64,000 bases of DNA from positions 558,001 through 622,000 of the forward strand of contig NZ_CP030033.1 in the NCBI RefSeq assembly GCF_003611035.1, written 5' to 3'. Origin of the DNA: Cryobacterium soli. Its GTDB lineage: Bacteria > Actinomycetota > Actinomycetes > Actinomycetales > Microbacteriaceae. Position 1 is the stretch's first letter, and each line of letters starts with the position of its first letter. Under the pieces are notes generated by a model, which was not told where the DNA came from, did no database searches, and saw only the letters and a list, made by a program, of their open reading frames with translations. Shown here in pieces: positions 8,449-16,840 of the stretch. Both the position numbers and the translations under genes were made by a program.

Positions 8449-8934
8449 GTGGGTGCCAATGAATTGTCCGCACTGCTGTGGCGGGAACGCGAGCTGCTCG
8501 AGCTGCTGGTCTTCAAGCTCGACGAGGAACAGCTCCTGCTCAGCGCCGGCCGCTCCCGCTGGGTGCAGCATGCCACGCGTGAGGTGGAACAGGTTCTCGA
8601 GCTCGTGCGCGAGGCGGGGCTCGGTCGGTCGGTGGAGGTGGCCGCGGTCGCTCTCGAGTGGGGTACCCCGCAGGAGGCCACGTTGCGGGAGCTCGTCGAG
8701 CAGGCTCCCCCTGGCCCGTGGTCCGACATCTTCAGTGCCCATCTCGCCGCCATGACGGACCTGATCGGTCAGATCCGCAACCTTCGCGACGTGAACGAGC
8801 AGTTCCTGCGCTCTGCCGCCCGGTACACCCAGGAATCGCTGGCCGGCGCCGATCTGCAGGCCACGACCTATGACTCCCGCGGCGCCTCCGGCGCCCAGAC
8901 CACCGGTGCCCGACTCTTCGACCAGAGCCTGTGA
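8449..8934 (+). CDS. FlgN-family flagellar export chaperone (putative)
   Basis: The 161-residue product is mostly long helices rich in Leu/Glu (ALLWRERELLELLVFKLDEE; then LEQVLELVREAG-like and LIGQIRNLRDVNEQFLRSAA), matching the FlgN fold, whose members bind the C-termini of FlgK and FlgL before export. It sits right before flgK and flgL, the expected position. The start is GTG 8449, with GGAAAGG about ten bases upstream. A sigma-28-type promoter lies directly ahead. Sequence conservation in FlgN is low, so the call rests on length, helicity and position. Confidence 0.78.
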   Translation: MGANELSALLWRERELLELLVFKLDEEQLLLSAGRSRWVQHATREVEQVLELVREAGLGRSVEVAAVALEWGTPQEATLRELVEQAPPGPWSDIFSAHLAAMTDLIGQIRNLRDVNEQFLRSAARYTQESLAGADLQATTYDSRGASGAQTTGARLFDQSL

Positions 8935-8962
8935 GACGTGAGATGACAACAGTGATGACCTC

Positions 8963-10435
8963 GTGAGCACCTTCGGCGGACTCAACACCGCGTACACCGG
9001 CCTGGTCGCCGCCCGGGCCGGCCTCGATGTCGTGGGGCAGAACATGGCCAACATCAACACCGAGGGCTACACCCGACAGCGGGTCACGACGTCGGCGACG
9101 AATGCCGCCGCCCGGGCCGGCCTGGTGGCCTGGGGCGCCGCGCCGGGTGCCGGCGTGTCGGTCGACGGCATCTCGCGCCTGGGCAGCGCCACCCTCGACG
9201 CCACGGTGCGGGCGACCGCGGCGACCGCCGGGTACACGGCCGTGCGCGCCAACGCCCTGGGTTCTGTGGAGAACTCGTTGAACGAACCGGGCAAAGCAGG
9301 GCTGTCCACCCAGCTGCAGGAGTTCTGGGCTGCCTGGCAGGAGCTGTCCATCGGCGCCGACGACTCGGCGGCCAAACTCCTGCTGGGCGAAGCGGGGCAG
9401 CTCACCACCCAGATCCGCGCGGGCTATCGCGCGGTCACCGACGAATGGTCGGCCGTGCGCACGAGCGCGGATGCCCTCGTCACCGAGGTCAACGGTGCCG
9501 CGACCCAGGTCGCCACCCTCAACGGCATCATCCGCCAGACCCTCGCCTCTGGCGGGTCCGCCAACGAACTCATCGACAAACGCGACGCGCTCACCACCAC
9601 GATCGCCGCGATCACCGGCGCGAGCGTGCGAGCCCAGGCAAACGGCACGGTCGATGTGCTCGTCGGCGGCAACACGCTGGTGTCCGGCACCGACGTGCAG
9701 AAGCTCACCGTGACCGGGCCGGCTTCGCTGGCGACCGCCGCGGTGCCCGGAAGCAACCCGGTGACGTACACCCCGGTGCAGCTGGAGTGGGCTCATCACC
9801 CGGGTGTGCCCGTGGCGGTGGACGGCGGCGAGCTCGCCGGCGCCCTGTCGCTTCTCGGGCCCGCGGATGCTGCCGGCACCGGAGGCGCTCTCGCCGAGGC
9901 CGCGGCCTCTTACAACGACTTCGCCGCGCGCCTGGCCGATAGCGTCAACGTGATTCATCGCGCCGGGGCGACCGCCGCGAACCCCGGTGTCGAAGCGAAG
10001 CTGGACTTCTTCTCCTTCGACCGAACCAACGCCGCATCGTCGATCAGCGTCCTGGCGACGGATGCAGACGGCATCGCCGGTGGAGCGCCAGGAGGCGCCA
10101 CAGGTTCCAACGCCGACAAGATCGCACAGCTCGGCGCCGGACGCGCCGTGGACGCCGCCGGGAACCCGGTCACCTCCCCCAACGTGATCTGGACGGCCTT
10201 CGTCACCAAACTCGGCGTCGCCACGGGCATCGAACTCGGCCAGGCGTCCGCCTCGAACGCGTCCGCCGCCGCCGCCGTCACCCTGCAATTGTCCAACTCT
10301 TCGGTCGACATCGACGAGGAGAACGTCAACCTGTTGACGTTCCAACACGCCTACCAGGGCGCTGCCCGGGTGATGACGGCCGTGGACGAGATGCTCGACA
10401 CCCTGATCAACCACACCGGACTGGTGGGAAGGTAA
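8963..10435 (+). CDS. flgK: Flagellar hook-associated protein 1, FlgK
   Basis: FlgK forms the first hook-filament junction ring. The 490-residue protein begins with the rod/hook signature (STFGGLNTAYTGLVAARAGL, then VVGQNMANINTEGYTRQRV) and ends with DEENVNLLTFQHAYQGAARV followed by a helix, the family's paired terminal motifs. Its length is normal to slightly short. The start is a GTG with a weak ribosome site, so translation may depend on the preceding FlgN-like gene 28 bases upstream. flgL follows after three bases. Confidence 0.96.
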   Translation: MSTFGGLNTAYTGLVAARAGLDVVGQNMANINTEGYTRQRVTTSATNAAARAGLVAWGAAPGAGVSVDGISRLGSATLDATVRATAATAGYTAVRANALGSVENSLNEPGKAGLSTQLQEFWAAWQELSIGADDSAAKLLLGEAGQLTTQIRAGYRAVTDEWSAVRTSADALVTEVNGAATQVATLNGIIRQTLASGGSANELIDKRDALTTTIAAITGASVRAQANGTVDVLVGGNTLVSGTDVQKLTVTGPASLATAAVPGSNPVTYTPVQLEWAHHPGVPVAVDGGELAGALSLLGPADAAGTGGALAEAAASYNDFAARLADSVNVIHRAGATAANPGVEAKLDFFSFDRTNAASSISVLATDADGIAGGAPGGATGSNADKIAQLGAGRAVDAAGNPVTSPNVIWTAFVTKLGVATGIELGQASASNASAAAAVTLQLSNSSVDIDEENVNLLTFQHAYQGAARVMTAVDEMLDTLINHTGLVGR

Positions 10436-10438
10436 CCG

Positions 10439-11338
10439 ATGATCTCCCGTGTGACCAGCAGCACCCAGATGCGCGCCGCGCAGGCCAATCTGCAGGCCAG
10501 CGCGCAACGACTCGCCCAGTTGCAGGAGCAGTCCACGTCGCTGAAGACCATCAGCCGGGCATCCGACGACCCCGCCCGGGCGGCGAACGCCATGGCTGTG
10601 CGAGCCGAACAGCGTGCCACGGCCCAGTACACCCGCAACGCCGACAACGGGGCCGGCTGGCTCACCACGATCGACGGCGCCCTCGATGAGAGCACCAAGC
10701 TCCTCACCGCGGTGCGCGACCTCGCCGTGCAGGGCAGCAACGCCGGCACCATGACCCCTGCAGCCAAGGAGGCCATCGCCGTCCAGATCGACGGCCTCAA
10801 GAAGGACCTGCTCAACCAGGCCAACGCCAGCTATCTGGGGCGCACGGTGTTCGCCGGCAACTCGGATGCCCGCACCGCGGTCGGCTCAGAACCCCCGTAC
10901 ACCGTCAGCGCGGACACCTCGGTCCCGGTGGACCGGCGGGTGGGGGCAGACAGTACAGTGCGGGTGGACGCCGACGGCGCCGCCATCTTCGGCACCGGCG
11001 ACGTCTCCGTCTTCGCGCTGCTCGACGAGGTCTCGGCCGCGCTCCGGAACCCCGACCCCACGGTGTCGGTGTCCGTGCACCTGGGTGCCATCGACGACCG
11101 CCTCACGACGATCATCGGCGCCCGCGCCGAGGCCGGAGCCCGGCAGAGCCGCATCGAGACAGCGGGCGCCTCGCTCGTCGTCCAGAAGGGCACCCTCGAG
11201 GCGCAGCGAGTGCAGCTCGAGGACGCCGACCTGGCCACTGTGATCCTCGACCTCAAGCTCCAGGAAGTGGCCTACCAGTCGGCCCTCTCCGTGACCGCCC
11301 GCGTGATCCAGCCGACCCTGATGGACTTCCTCCGATGA
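10439..11338 (+). CDS. flgL: Flagellar hook-associated protein 3, FlgL
   Basis: FlgL forms the second junction ring between hook and filament. The 299-residue protein has the flagellin-like N-terminus (MISRVTSSTQMRAAQANLQA, then SRASDDPARAANAMAVRAEQ) and the matching C-terminal helix (QLEDADLATVILDLKLQEVA). Size fits the family. It is separated from flgK by three bases and overlaps fliW by four. Confidence 0.95.
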   Translation: MISRVTSSTQMRAAQANLQASAQRLAQLQEQSTSLKTISRASDDPARAANAMAVRAEQRATAQYTRNADNGAGWLTTIDGALDESTKLLTAVRDLAVQGSNAGTMTPAAKEAIAVQIDGLKKDLLNQANASYLGRTVFAGNSDARTAVGSEPPYTVSADTSVPVDRRVGADSTVRVDADGAAIFGTGDVSVFALLDEVSAALRNPDPTVSVSVHLGAIDDRLTTIIGARAEAGARQSRIETAGASLVVQKGTLEAQRVQLEDADLATVILDLKLQEVAYQSALSVTARVIQPTLMDFLR

Positions 11339-11760
11339 CCGCATCCCTCAGCTTCGTCTCCCCGCCGCCCGGGCTGGCACCGCTCACCGACTTCCGGCTG
11401 CGCGAGATCGCCGGGGCAGCCGGGCTCTTCGCGCTGCAGTCCGCCGACGACGAACACACCCGGCTTTTCGTGCTGGATGCGTCGATCTACCTGCCGCAGT
11501 ACACCCCGGTGATCTCCGATGAGCACGCGCGCTCCCTCGACCTGGCCACCCCGGACCAGGCCCTGGTCCTGGTGGTCACGAACCCGGGCGAGGCCGGCAC
11601 AACGGTCAATCTGATGGCTCCCATCGTGGTGAACGCGAGCACGGGCCGTTGCGCCCAGATCATCCTGGACGGCCAGGACTGGCCGCTGAGGGCCGAGCTC
11701 ACCCCTCAGTCGGGCTCCCAGACGGACACCAGGGCCGAACCGGCCGACGCCACGATCTGA
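11335..11760 (+). CDS. fliW: Flagellar assembly factor FliW
   Basis: FliW binds flagellin and, in species with CsrA, antagonises CsrA to couple flagellin synthesis to secretion. The 141-residue product has the FliW pattern: an FRLREIAGAAGLFALQSADD-like start, LPQYTPVISDE and VNLMAPIVVNASTGRCAQII near the C-terminus. It overlaps flgL as ATGA. No csrA gene follows, although the two are often paired, so its partner would have to be encoded elsewhere or be absent. Confidence 0.93.
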   Translation: MTASLSFVSPPPGLAPLTDFRLREIAGAAGLFALQSADDEHTRLFVLDASIYLPQYTPVISDEHARSLDLATPDQALVLVVTNPGEAGTTVNLMAPIVVNASTGRCAQIILDGQDWPLRAELTPQSGSQTDTRAEPADATI

Positions 11761-11903
11761 ACCCGCTTCGCTGTCCTGCGGCCGGCCTGAGCGCCCGCCT
11801 GCACGGTAGCCCACGCGCCCTCACACGCGGCAGAGCCTCCCCGAACGCGGCACTACGACTTTCGCGCTGTAGGCTCGTCAGCGGTTCGAGAGCTGGGGGA
11901 CGT

Positions 11904-14411
11904 GTGACATCGGGGAATGGCGCGGCAGGGAACGACCCGGAACACACGGGCCCCGCCCCTCACCGGAATCCACGACCTGACCCGTCCCAGCCGGACCCGT
12001 CCCATCGGGTTTCCCGACCGACCCCCACCGGACCGGACCCCTCCAGGCCAGACCCCGTGCGACCAGACCCCGCCCGGCCAGGCACGTTACGGCCGGGCTT
12101 GTCACGGCCGGGTACGACACGGCCGGGCCTGTCCCGCCCCGGCACGCCGCTCAACCGCATCGTCACGACCACGTCAGCGTCCGCGGCTGGAGTCGGGGCC
12201 GGATCCGCGAAGCCCATCCCCCGTCCCGCGGACACCTATCCGGCGGCGTCCGCCACCCCGCCCGGCGCCATCCGCCCTGGCACAGCCCACCCCGGTGCCG
12301 CACCGCGGGAGACGACGTCAGGCCGCCGGCGGGACATCCAGGGCCTCCGGGCCCTCGCGGTGATCGCCGTCATCCTCGATCACGTCATCGCCTGGCCGGG
12401 CGGCGGCTTCGCGGGCGTCGACATCTTCTTCGTCATATCCGGGTTCCTCATCACCGGCGTCCTGCTGCGCGAACACGAGCGCACCGGGCGCATCTCCCTG
12501 CGCACCTTCTACGGCAACCGGCTCCGCCGCATCCTGCCGGCCGCCGCGGCGGTGCTGGCGGTCACCACCGCCCTCGGCGTCGTCCTGTTCAACCAGACCC
12601 GGGCGCTCTCCACCGCGTGGGACGCTCTCTCGGCACTCTTCTTCGCCGCCAACTGGCGATTCACTGCCGTCGGCACCGACTATTTCCACGCCACTGCGCC
12701 GGTATCGGTGCTACAGCACTACTGGTCTCTGTCGGTGGAAGAGCAGTTCTACCTGCTCTGGCCGGTGCTCCTGATCGTGGCGCTCGGCACCGCGAGCCGG
12801 CGCGGGCGTGGGTCGGGACGCGACCGTGCGCGCGGCCGCCGTCTGCTCGGCGCGGTCGCCGTCGTCGTCGTGGCGGCTTCGTTCTGCTACGCCGTGTGGG
12901 AGACCGCGACGAACCCCACCGTGGCTTACTTCTCCACGTTTTCCAGAGTCTGGGAACTCGGCGTCGGCGCCGCCCTGGCGATCGCGGCCCCTCTGTTCCT
13001 GCGGATGCCGCTGGCCGCCCGAATCGTCCTCGGCTGGGCCGGACTGGCAGGCATCATCGCCTCCTTCGCCGTCGTCACCTCGAGCCTGCCATTCCCGGGC
13101 CCGTGGGCCGCCCTGCCGGTGGGTGCCACCGTTCTCGTGATCGCGGCCGGCATCGGCGGGACCCAGCGCAACCTGTTCCCGCTCACGAACCCCGTCAGCG
13201 TCTATCTGGGCAACATCTCCTACTCGCTCTACCTGTGGCATTTCCCGGTCTTCGTGTTCCTCACGCTGGTGTTGCCCGAGGCCTCCAGCACGACCACCCT
13301 GCTCGTCCTCGGCACCACCCTGGCCGTGTCGGTCGTGTCGTATTACCTCATCGAGCAGCCTCTGCACCGCTCGCCCTGGCTGCGCGGAACCGGGCCACTG
13401 GTCGACCGTCGGCTCGCCTGGCGACGCTGGCGGGAACGCTACGGCACCCAGTTCATCATGTCGTCCCTGGGTGCCTTCGTCATCGTGGTCGTCGTCGCCG
13501 TGTCGTTCGAGGTGCACGACCGTCCGTTGACTCCCATCAGTGCCCCCGCGGCCGACGCCGCGGCCGATGTGAACCCGGAGGTGGCGGTGCAGGCCGACCT
13601 TGCTGCCGCCGCGGCCGCCACCACCTGGCCGGATGACCTGTCGCCCTCACTGGACCAGGCCATGGCTACGACCTCTACCAACAACCCGGCTCGCGCCTGT
13701 TTCGATGTGGGCGGCACACCCGACTTCGGCCGTTGCACCTGGGGCGACAGCGATGCGCCCCAACACATGTACCTCGTCGGCGACTCCGAGGCGCTCTCCT
13801 ACGCGCCGGCGTTCAAGGCCATCGCTGAGGCCAGCGACGGCCAGTGGCGCATCACCACCATCGGCCTCTACGGCTGCCGGTTCACCCAGGTGCTCGTCGC
13901 CAACGACGGAGCGGGGGTGATGGATGCCTGCCCGCAGCGAAAACTCGACATCGCCACACACATCGTCGCCGACGCTCCCCAGCTCGTGGTGGTCGCCAAC
14001 GCCTTCGCCGAAGGGCAGGACACCAACCGTCGGCCGCTGTCGGTCGCGAGCATGGTGGCCTCCACCCTCGCCGAAACAGCGGGCTACAACGCCGCGGGAA
14101 AGATCGTCTACCTCGCGCCGCCGCCGCTCGGTGCCGAGCTCGGGCAGTGTTATTCGACAGTGTCGAGCCCCCAGGACTGCGCCGTCGGCGTCGGAGCGAC
14201 CTGGCAACAATTCGCCGCGGCGCTCTCGGCTCCCTCCACCACCGGCGACCACTTCGTCAGCTCCCTCCCGTTCAGCTGCGCCGACGGGGTATGCCCGGCC
14301 TTCGCCGGCACCATTCCCACGAAATACGACACCGTGCACATGACCCCGGCCTACGCCGAGCGTGTAGCGCCGGCCCTCCGCTACGCCCTGCAGACGGCCG
14401 GAGTCATGTAG
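11904..14411 (+). CDS. OafA/YrhL-type acyltransferase with C-terminal SGNH domain
   Basis: This 835-residue membrane enzyme probably O-acylates a cell-surface polysaccharide. After a proline/arginine-rich N-terminal tail of about 135 residues comes the acyltransferase-3 domain with about ten membrane segments (RDIQGLRALAVIAVILDHVI, then VDIFFVISGFLITGVLL and VEEQFYLLWPVLL). The last 220 residues form an extracytoplasmic SGNH domain with the nucleophile motif VGDSEAL near residue 623 and DTVH near 809. I chose GTG 11904, with GGGGGA just upstream; longer readings run into fliW. The tail contains five RPGxx pentapeptides. It is not flagellar by sequence, though glycan acylation of surface structures is possible. 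Confidence 0.88.
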   Translation: MTSGNGAAGNDPEHTGPAPHRNPRPDPSQPDPSHRVSRPTPTGPDPSRPDPVRPDPARPGTLRPGLSRPGTTRPGLSRPGTPLNRIVTTTSASAAGVGAGSAKPIPRPADTYPAASATPPGAIRPGTAHPGAAPRETTSGRRRDIQGLRALAVIAVILDHVIAWPGGGFAGVDIFFVISGFLITGVLLREHERTGRISLRTFYGNRLRRILPAAAAVLAVTTALGVVLFNQTRALSTAWDALSALFFAANWRFTAVGTDYFHATAPVSVLQHYWSLSVEEQFYLLWPVLLIVALGTASRRGRGSGRDRARGRRLLGAVAVVVVAASFCYAVWETATNPTVAYFSTFSRVWELGVGAALAIAAPLFLRMPLAARIVLGWAGLAGIIASFAVVTSSLPFPGPWAALPVGATVLVIAAGIGGTQRNLFPLTNPVSVYLGNISYSLYLWHFPVFVFLTLVLPEASSTTTLLVLGTTLAVSVVSYYLIEQPLHRSPWLRGTGPLVDRRLAWRRWRERYGTQFIMSSLGAFVIVVVVAVSFEVHDRPLTPISAPAADAAADVNPEVAVQADLAAAAAATTWPDDLSPSLDQAMATTSTNNPARACFDVGGTPDFGRCTWGDSDAPQHMYLVGDSEALSYAPAFKAIAEASDGQWRITTIGLYGCRFTQVLVANDGAGVMDACPQRKLDIATHIVADAPQLVVVANAFAEGQDTNRRPLSVASMVASTLAETAGYNAAGKIVYLAPPPLGAELGQCYSTVSSPQDCAVGVGATWQQFAAALSAPSTTGDHFVSSLPFSCADGVCPAFAGTIPTKYDTVHMTPAYAERVAPALRYALQTAGVM
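12075..12149 (+). repeat. Five 15-bp tandem repeats encoding RPGxx
   Basis: Five in-frame 15-base units encode RPGTL, RPGLS, RPGTT, RPGLS and RPGTP in the N-terminal tail of the acyltransferase. The first ten bases of the central units (CGGCCGGG..) are almost identical. Related RPDP units precede them. Such a tract can gain or lose units by slippage without breaking the frame. Confidence 0.8.
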
Positions 14412-14448
14412 CTCCGGGTGGGGCACACGCCGACAATCACAGCCCCGG

Positions 14449-14478
14449 TATAGTCGGTGCTGGCGCCAGCGCTGGCGC
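14449..14478 (+). promoter_or_regulatory. -10 box and 16-bp perfect palindrome before the esterase gene
   Basis: TATAGT (14449-14454) is a good -10 element; no clear -35 is visible. Eight bases on lies GCGCCAGCGCTGGCGC (14463-14478), a perfect 16-bp palindrome with a central CpG, the geometry typical of LacI-family operators. A repressor bound there would block initiation or early elongation. It is 25 bases before the esterase GTG. Confidence 0.45.
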
Positions 14479-14503
14479 AGAATCCGTCCGCGAAAGGCTA
14501 CAC

Positions 14504-15487
14504 GTGCCCCGGTTAGATCTCCCCCTGTCCGACCTCGAGACGTATCGGCCGGAGGTGGCCGAGCCGGCCGATTTCGACGCGTTCTGGCAACGCACCCTCG
14601 CCGAAGCCCGCCGTTTCGATGCCGCACCCACGCTCACCCGGGTCGACTCGCCGCTGAGCGAGGTGGAGGTCTACGACGTCACCTTCGCCGGATTCGCCGG
14701 CGACCCGATCAAGGCCTGGTTCCTTGTGCCGGCCGAACGGCCCGGTTCCGAGCAGACGCGGCTGCCCACGGTCGTGGAGTACAACGGCTACGGCGGCGGT
14801 CGCGGCTTCCCGCACGAGCGCCTGGCCTGGGTGGCCAGCGGCTACGCCTACCTGTTCATGGACACCCGCGGACAGGGCAGCTCATGGGGCTCCGGCGGCC
14901 ACACCCCCGATCCGCACGGCAGTGGCCCTGCCTCCCCCGGATTCATGACCCGCGGCATCCAGTCACCCGACGACTACTACTACCGCCGGGTGTTCACGGA
15001 CGCCGTGCGCGCCATCGACGCCGTGCGCACCCTGGACCGCGTCGATGCCGAACGCGTGGCCGTGTGCGGCGGCAGTCAGGGCGGCGGCATCGCCCTCGCC
15101 GCCGCCGGCTTGGCGCAGGGCCTCATCGGCGCGATGCCCGAGGTGCCGTTCCTCTGCCACTTCGAACGTGCCGTCGGCATGACCGACAACGACCCGTACC
15201 ACGAGGTCGTGCGATACCTCTCGGTGCACCGCGACCGTGTGGAGCAGACCTTCGCGACCCTGGCCTACTTCGACGGTGTCAACTTCGCCAAACGCGCCAC
15301 CGCGCCGGCGATCTTCTCGGTGGCGCTGCTCGACCCGATCTGCCCGCCGTCCACAGTGTTCGCCGCGCGCAACCACTACGCGGCGGATGCCGAGATCGAG
15401 GTGTACCCGTTCAACGAGCACGAGGGCGGTCAGGGCTACCACTTCGAGCGTCAGGCCGCCTGGCTCTCCCGCCGTTTGGCCGGCTGA
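14504..15487 (+). CDS. Acetyl xylan esterase / cephalosporin-C deacetylase family (CE7)
   Basis: A 327-residue alpha/beta-hydrolase that would remove acetyl groups from plant-derived oligosaccharides in the cytoplasm. All three CE7 landmarks are present: the oxyanion motif RGQG (DTRGQGSS), the nucleophile elbow GGSQGG and a C-terminal HEGG that supplies the histidine. Length is normal. The start is GTG 14504 with GAAAGG at the usual distance; upstream in-frame codons overlap the acyltransferase gene. A palindrome with central CpG lies in the promoter region. With the LacI regulator and beta-mannosidase next door, acetylated mannan or xylan fragments are the likely substrates. Confidence 0.9.
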   Translation: MPRLDLPLSDLETYRPEVAEPADFDAFWQRTLAEARRFDAAPTLTRVDSPLSEVEVYDVTFAGFAGDPIKAWFLVPAERPGSEQTRLPTVVEYNGYGGGRGFPHERLAWVASGYAYLFMDTRGQGSSWGSGGHTPDPHGSGPASPGFMTRGIQSPDDYYYRRVFTDAVRAIDAVRTLDRVDAERVAVCGGSQGGGIALAAAGLAQGLIGAMPEVPFLCHFERAVGMTDNDPYHEVVRYLSVHRDRVEQTFATLAYFDGVNFAKRATAPAIFSVALLDPICPPSTVFAARNHYAADAEIEVYPFNEHEGGQGYHFERQAAWLSRRLAG

Positions 15488-15549
15488 CTGTTGCCCGAAC
15501 GGACGTCTGCGCCCGGCGTACCGGGCGCAGAAGTCCGCTCCGGGAACAG
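15488..15549. repeat. 62-bp palindromic element, copy 1
   Basis: An imperfect inverted repeat: CTGTT..CCCG..CGGAC..CTGCGCCCGG, four central bases, then the mirror CCGGGCGCAG..GTCCG..CGGG AACAG. It begins at the first base after the esterase stop and lies between convergent genes. Copies of exactly the same length occur at 30605 and 45650. RNA from either strand would fold into a long GC-rich hairpin, so a bidirectional terminator role is plausible. Confidence 0.8.
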
Positions 15550-15591
15550 ATAGCCCGGGCGGCCGCAAGACGACGACGGACGGGCAGCGGG

Positions 15592-16605
15592 TTAGGGGGC
15601 CGGGGGCGGCGGGATCTCGCCGGAGCCGCGGTGGATCAGCCTGGTGGGCAGCTCGACCTGTTTGGTGAACGAGTCCGGGTCGGCGAGGTGCTCCAGGGCT
15701 AACCGGGCCGCCGTGCGTCCGAGTTCCATCGGGTCGTACGCCACGACCGAGATGCCCAGGGCATCCGCCAGCTCGAAGTCGTCGAAGCCGATGAACGCCA
15801 CGGGCGTCTGCAACGTTCGCAGCACCCGCACGGCGCCGGCGCTGCCGCGGTTGTTGCCCGCCACGATGGCCGTGGGCGGGTCAGGCAGGTCCAGCAGGCT
15901 CTGCACGGCCAGCTCGGGCGAGATATCCGGGTCGTCGTCGAGCCGCTCCCACTGGGCGGTCTCGACGACCCCCACCTCCCGCAGGGCCTCTCGGTACCCG
16001 GCCAGGCGTTCCCGCTGGGTGTACATGGCGGACGGGTTGCTGATGAAGCCGATCTTGCGGTGCCCGATGGCGGTGAGGGAGCGCACCGCCTCGGCCATGC
16101 CCTGGCGGTTCGCCAGCACCACGGAGTCGGCCAGGAGGTTGCGTGCCGGCCGGTCGACGCTGACGACGGGGGTGCCCAGCTGCCGCTCGCCCTCGAGGTA
16201 GGACTGGTCGTCGGCGATCGGGATGAGCAGGAGGGCGCGTACGCGCTGGGAGATCAGCGCGTCGACCACGCGTTCCTCACTGTCCGGTGAGTCGTCGGTC
16301 GTGGCGAGCACCATGGTGAGCCCGCTGAGCGCGAGCTCGCGTTCGATCCCCGCCGCCACGTGGAAGTAGAACGGGTTCTTCAGGTCGCCGATCACGAACG
16401 CGACGGTGCTGGTCACCCCGCCGCGACGTAGGTTCCTGGCCAGGTTGTTGGGCCGGAAGCGCAACCGCTTCGCCGCGACGAGCACCCGTTCCCGGGTGTC
16501 GACCGACACATTCCCCGCGCCCAGGAACACCCGCGAGACCGTCTTGGAGCTCACTCCGGCCAGCCTCGCCACATCGGCCAGCGTCGCGCGCGGTTGAGTA
16601 GTCAT
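15592..16605 (-). CDS. LacI-family transcriptional regulator
   Basis: A 337-residue LacI/GalR regulator. The N-terminal helix-turn-helix and hinge are clear (ATLADVARLAGVSSKTVSRV, then RERVLVAAKRLRFRPNNLAR), followed by a periplasmic-binding-protein-like sugar domain. I start it at ATG 16605, preceded by GAGGAG; upstream extension gives no homologous sequence. It diverges from the beta-mannosidase gene and converges on the acetyl esterase gene, so it probably controls one or both in response to a mannan-derived sugar. The C-terminus ends in a proline run. Confidence 0.93.
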   Translation of the reverse strand: MTTQPRATLADVARLAGVSSKTVSRVFLGAGNVSVDTRERVLVAAKRLRFRPNNLARNLRRGGVTSTVAFVIGDLKNPFYFHVAAGIERELALSGLTMVLATTDDSPDSEERVVDALISQRVRALLLIPIADDQSYLEGERQLGTPVVSVDRPARNLLADSVVLANRQGMAEAVRSLTAIGHRKIGFISNPSAMYTQRERLAGYREALREVGVVETAQWERLDDDPDISPELAVQSLLDLPDPPTAIVAGNNRGSAGAVRVLRTLQTPVAFIGFDDFELADALGISVVAYDPMELGRTAARLALEHLADPDSFTKQVELPTRLIHRGSGEIPPPPAP

Positions 16606-16675
16606 CGGATCTCCTCGGTGAAGGACGCCTGTGGACGTTGCCGCGAAAGTGGTCCAGAGGTCGCAATGACAACGT

Positions 16676-16830
16676 AGGACATTTTGCAGGACATTCGCAA
16701 GGAGAGCCGCGGGCGTGACGAGGTGAATCGCCCTCTGATACCGGGAGATCCGGGGCTGACACCACGATGGGACAGGAACAGACAACCTTGACATTCCTGT
16801 TTGACGCGCCGCCGAATCCGGGCCTAGCAT
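16676..16830 (+). promoter_or_regulatory. lacI/beta-mannosidase divergent control region
   Basis: The gap between the divergent genes holds a direct repeat AGGACATT (16676-16683 and 16688-16695, period 12) and a plus-strand promoter candidate TTGACG (16801-16806), 18 bases, TAGCAT (16825-16830). With that -10, transcription would begin about four bases before ATG 16841, giving an almost leaderless mRNA. I do not see a clean LacI-type palindrome here. Confidence 0.4.
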
Positions 16831-16840
16831 GAGGCCCAAT

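Noticed and set aside
16788..16793. Perfect TTGACA before the beta-mannosidase gene
   Set aside because: No acceptable -10 element lies 16-18 bases downstream; the TTGACG at 16801 pairs better with TAGCAT.
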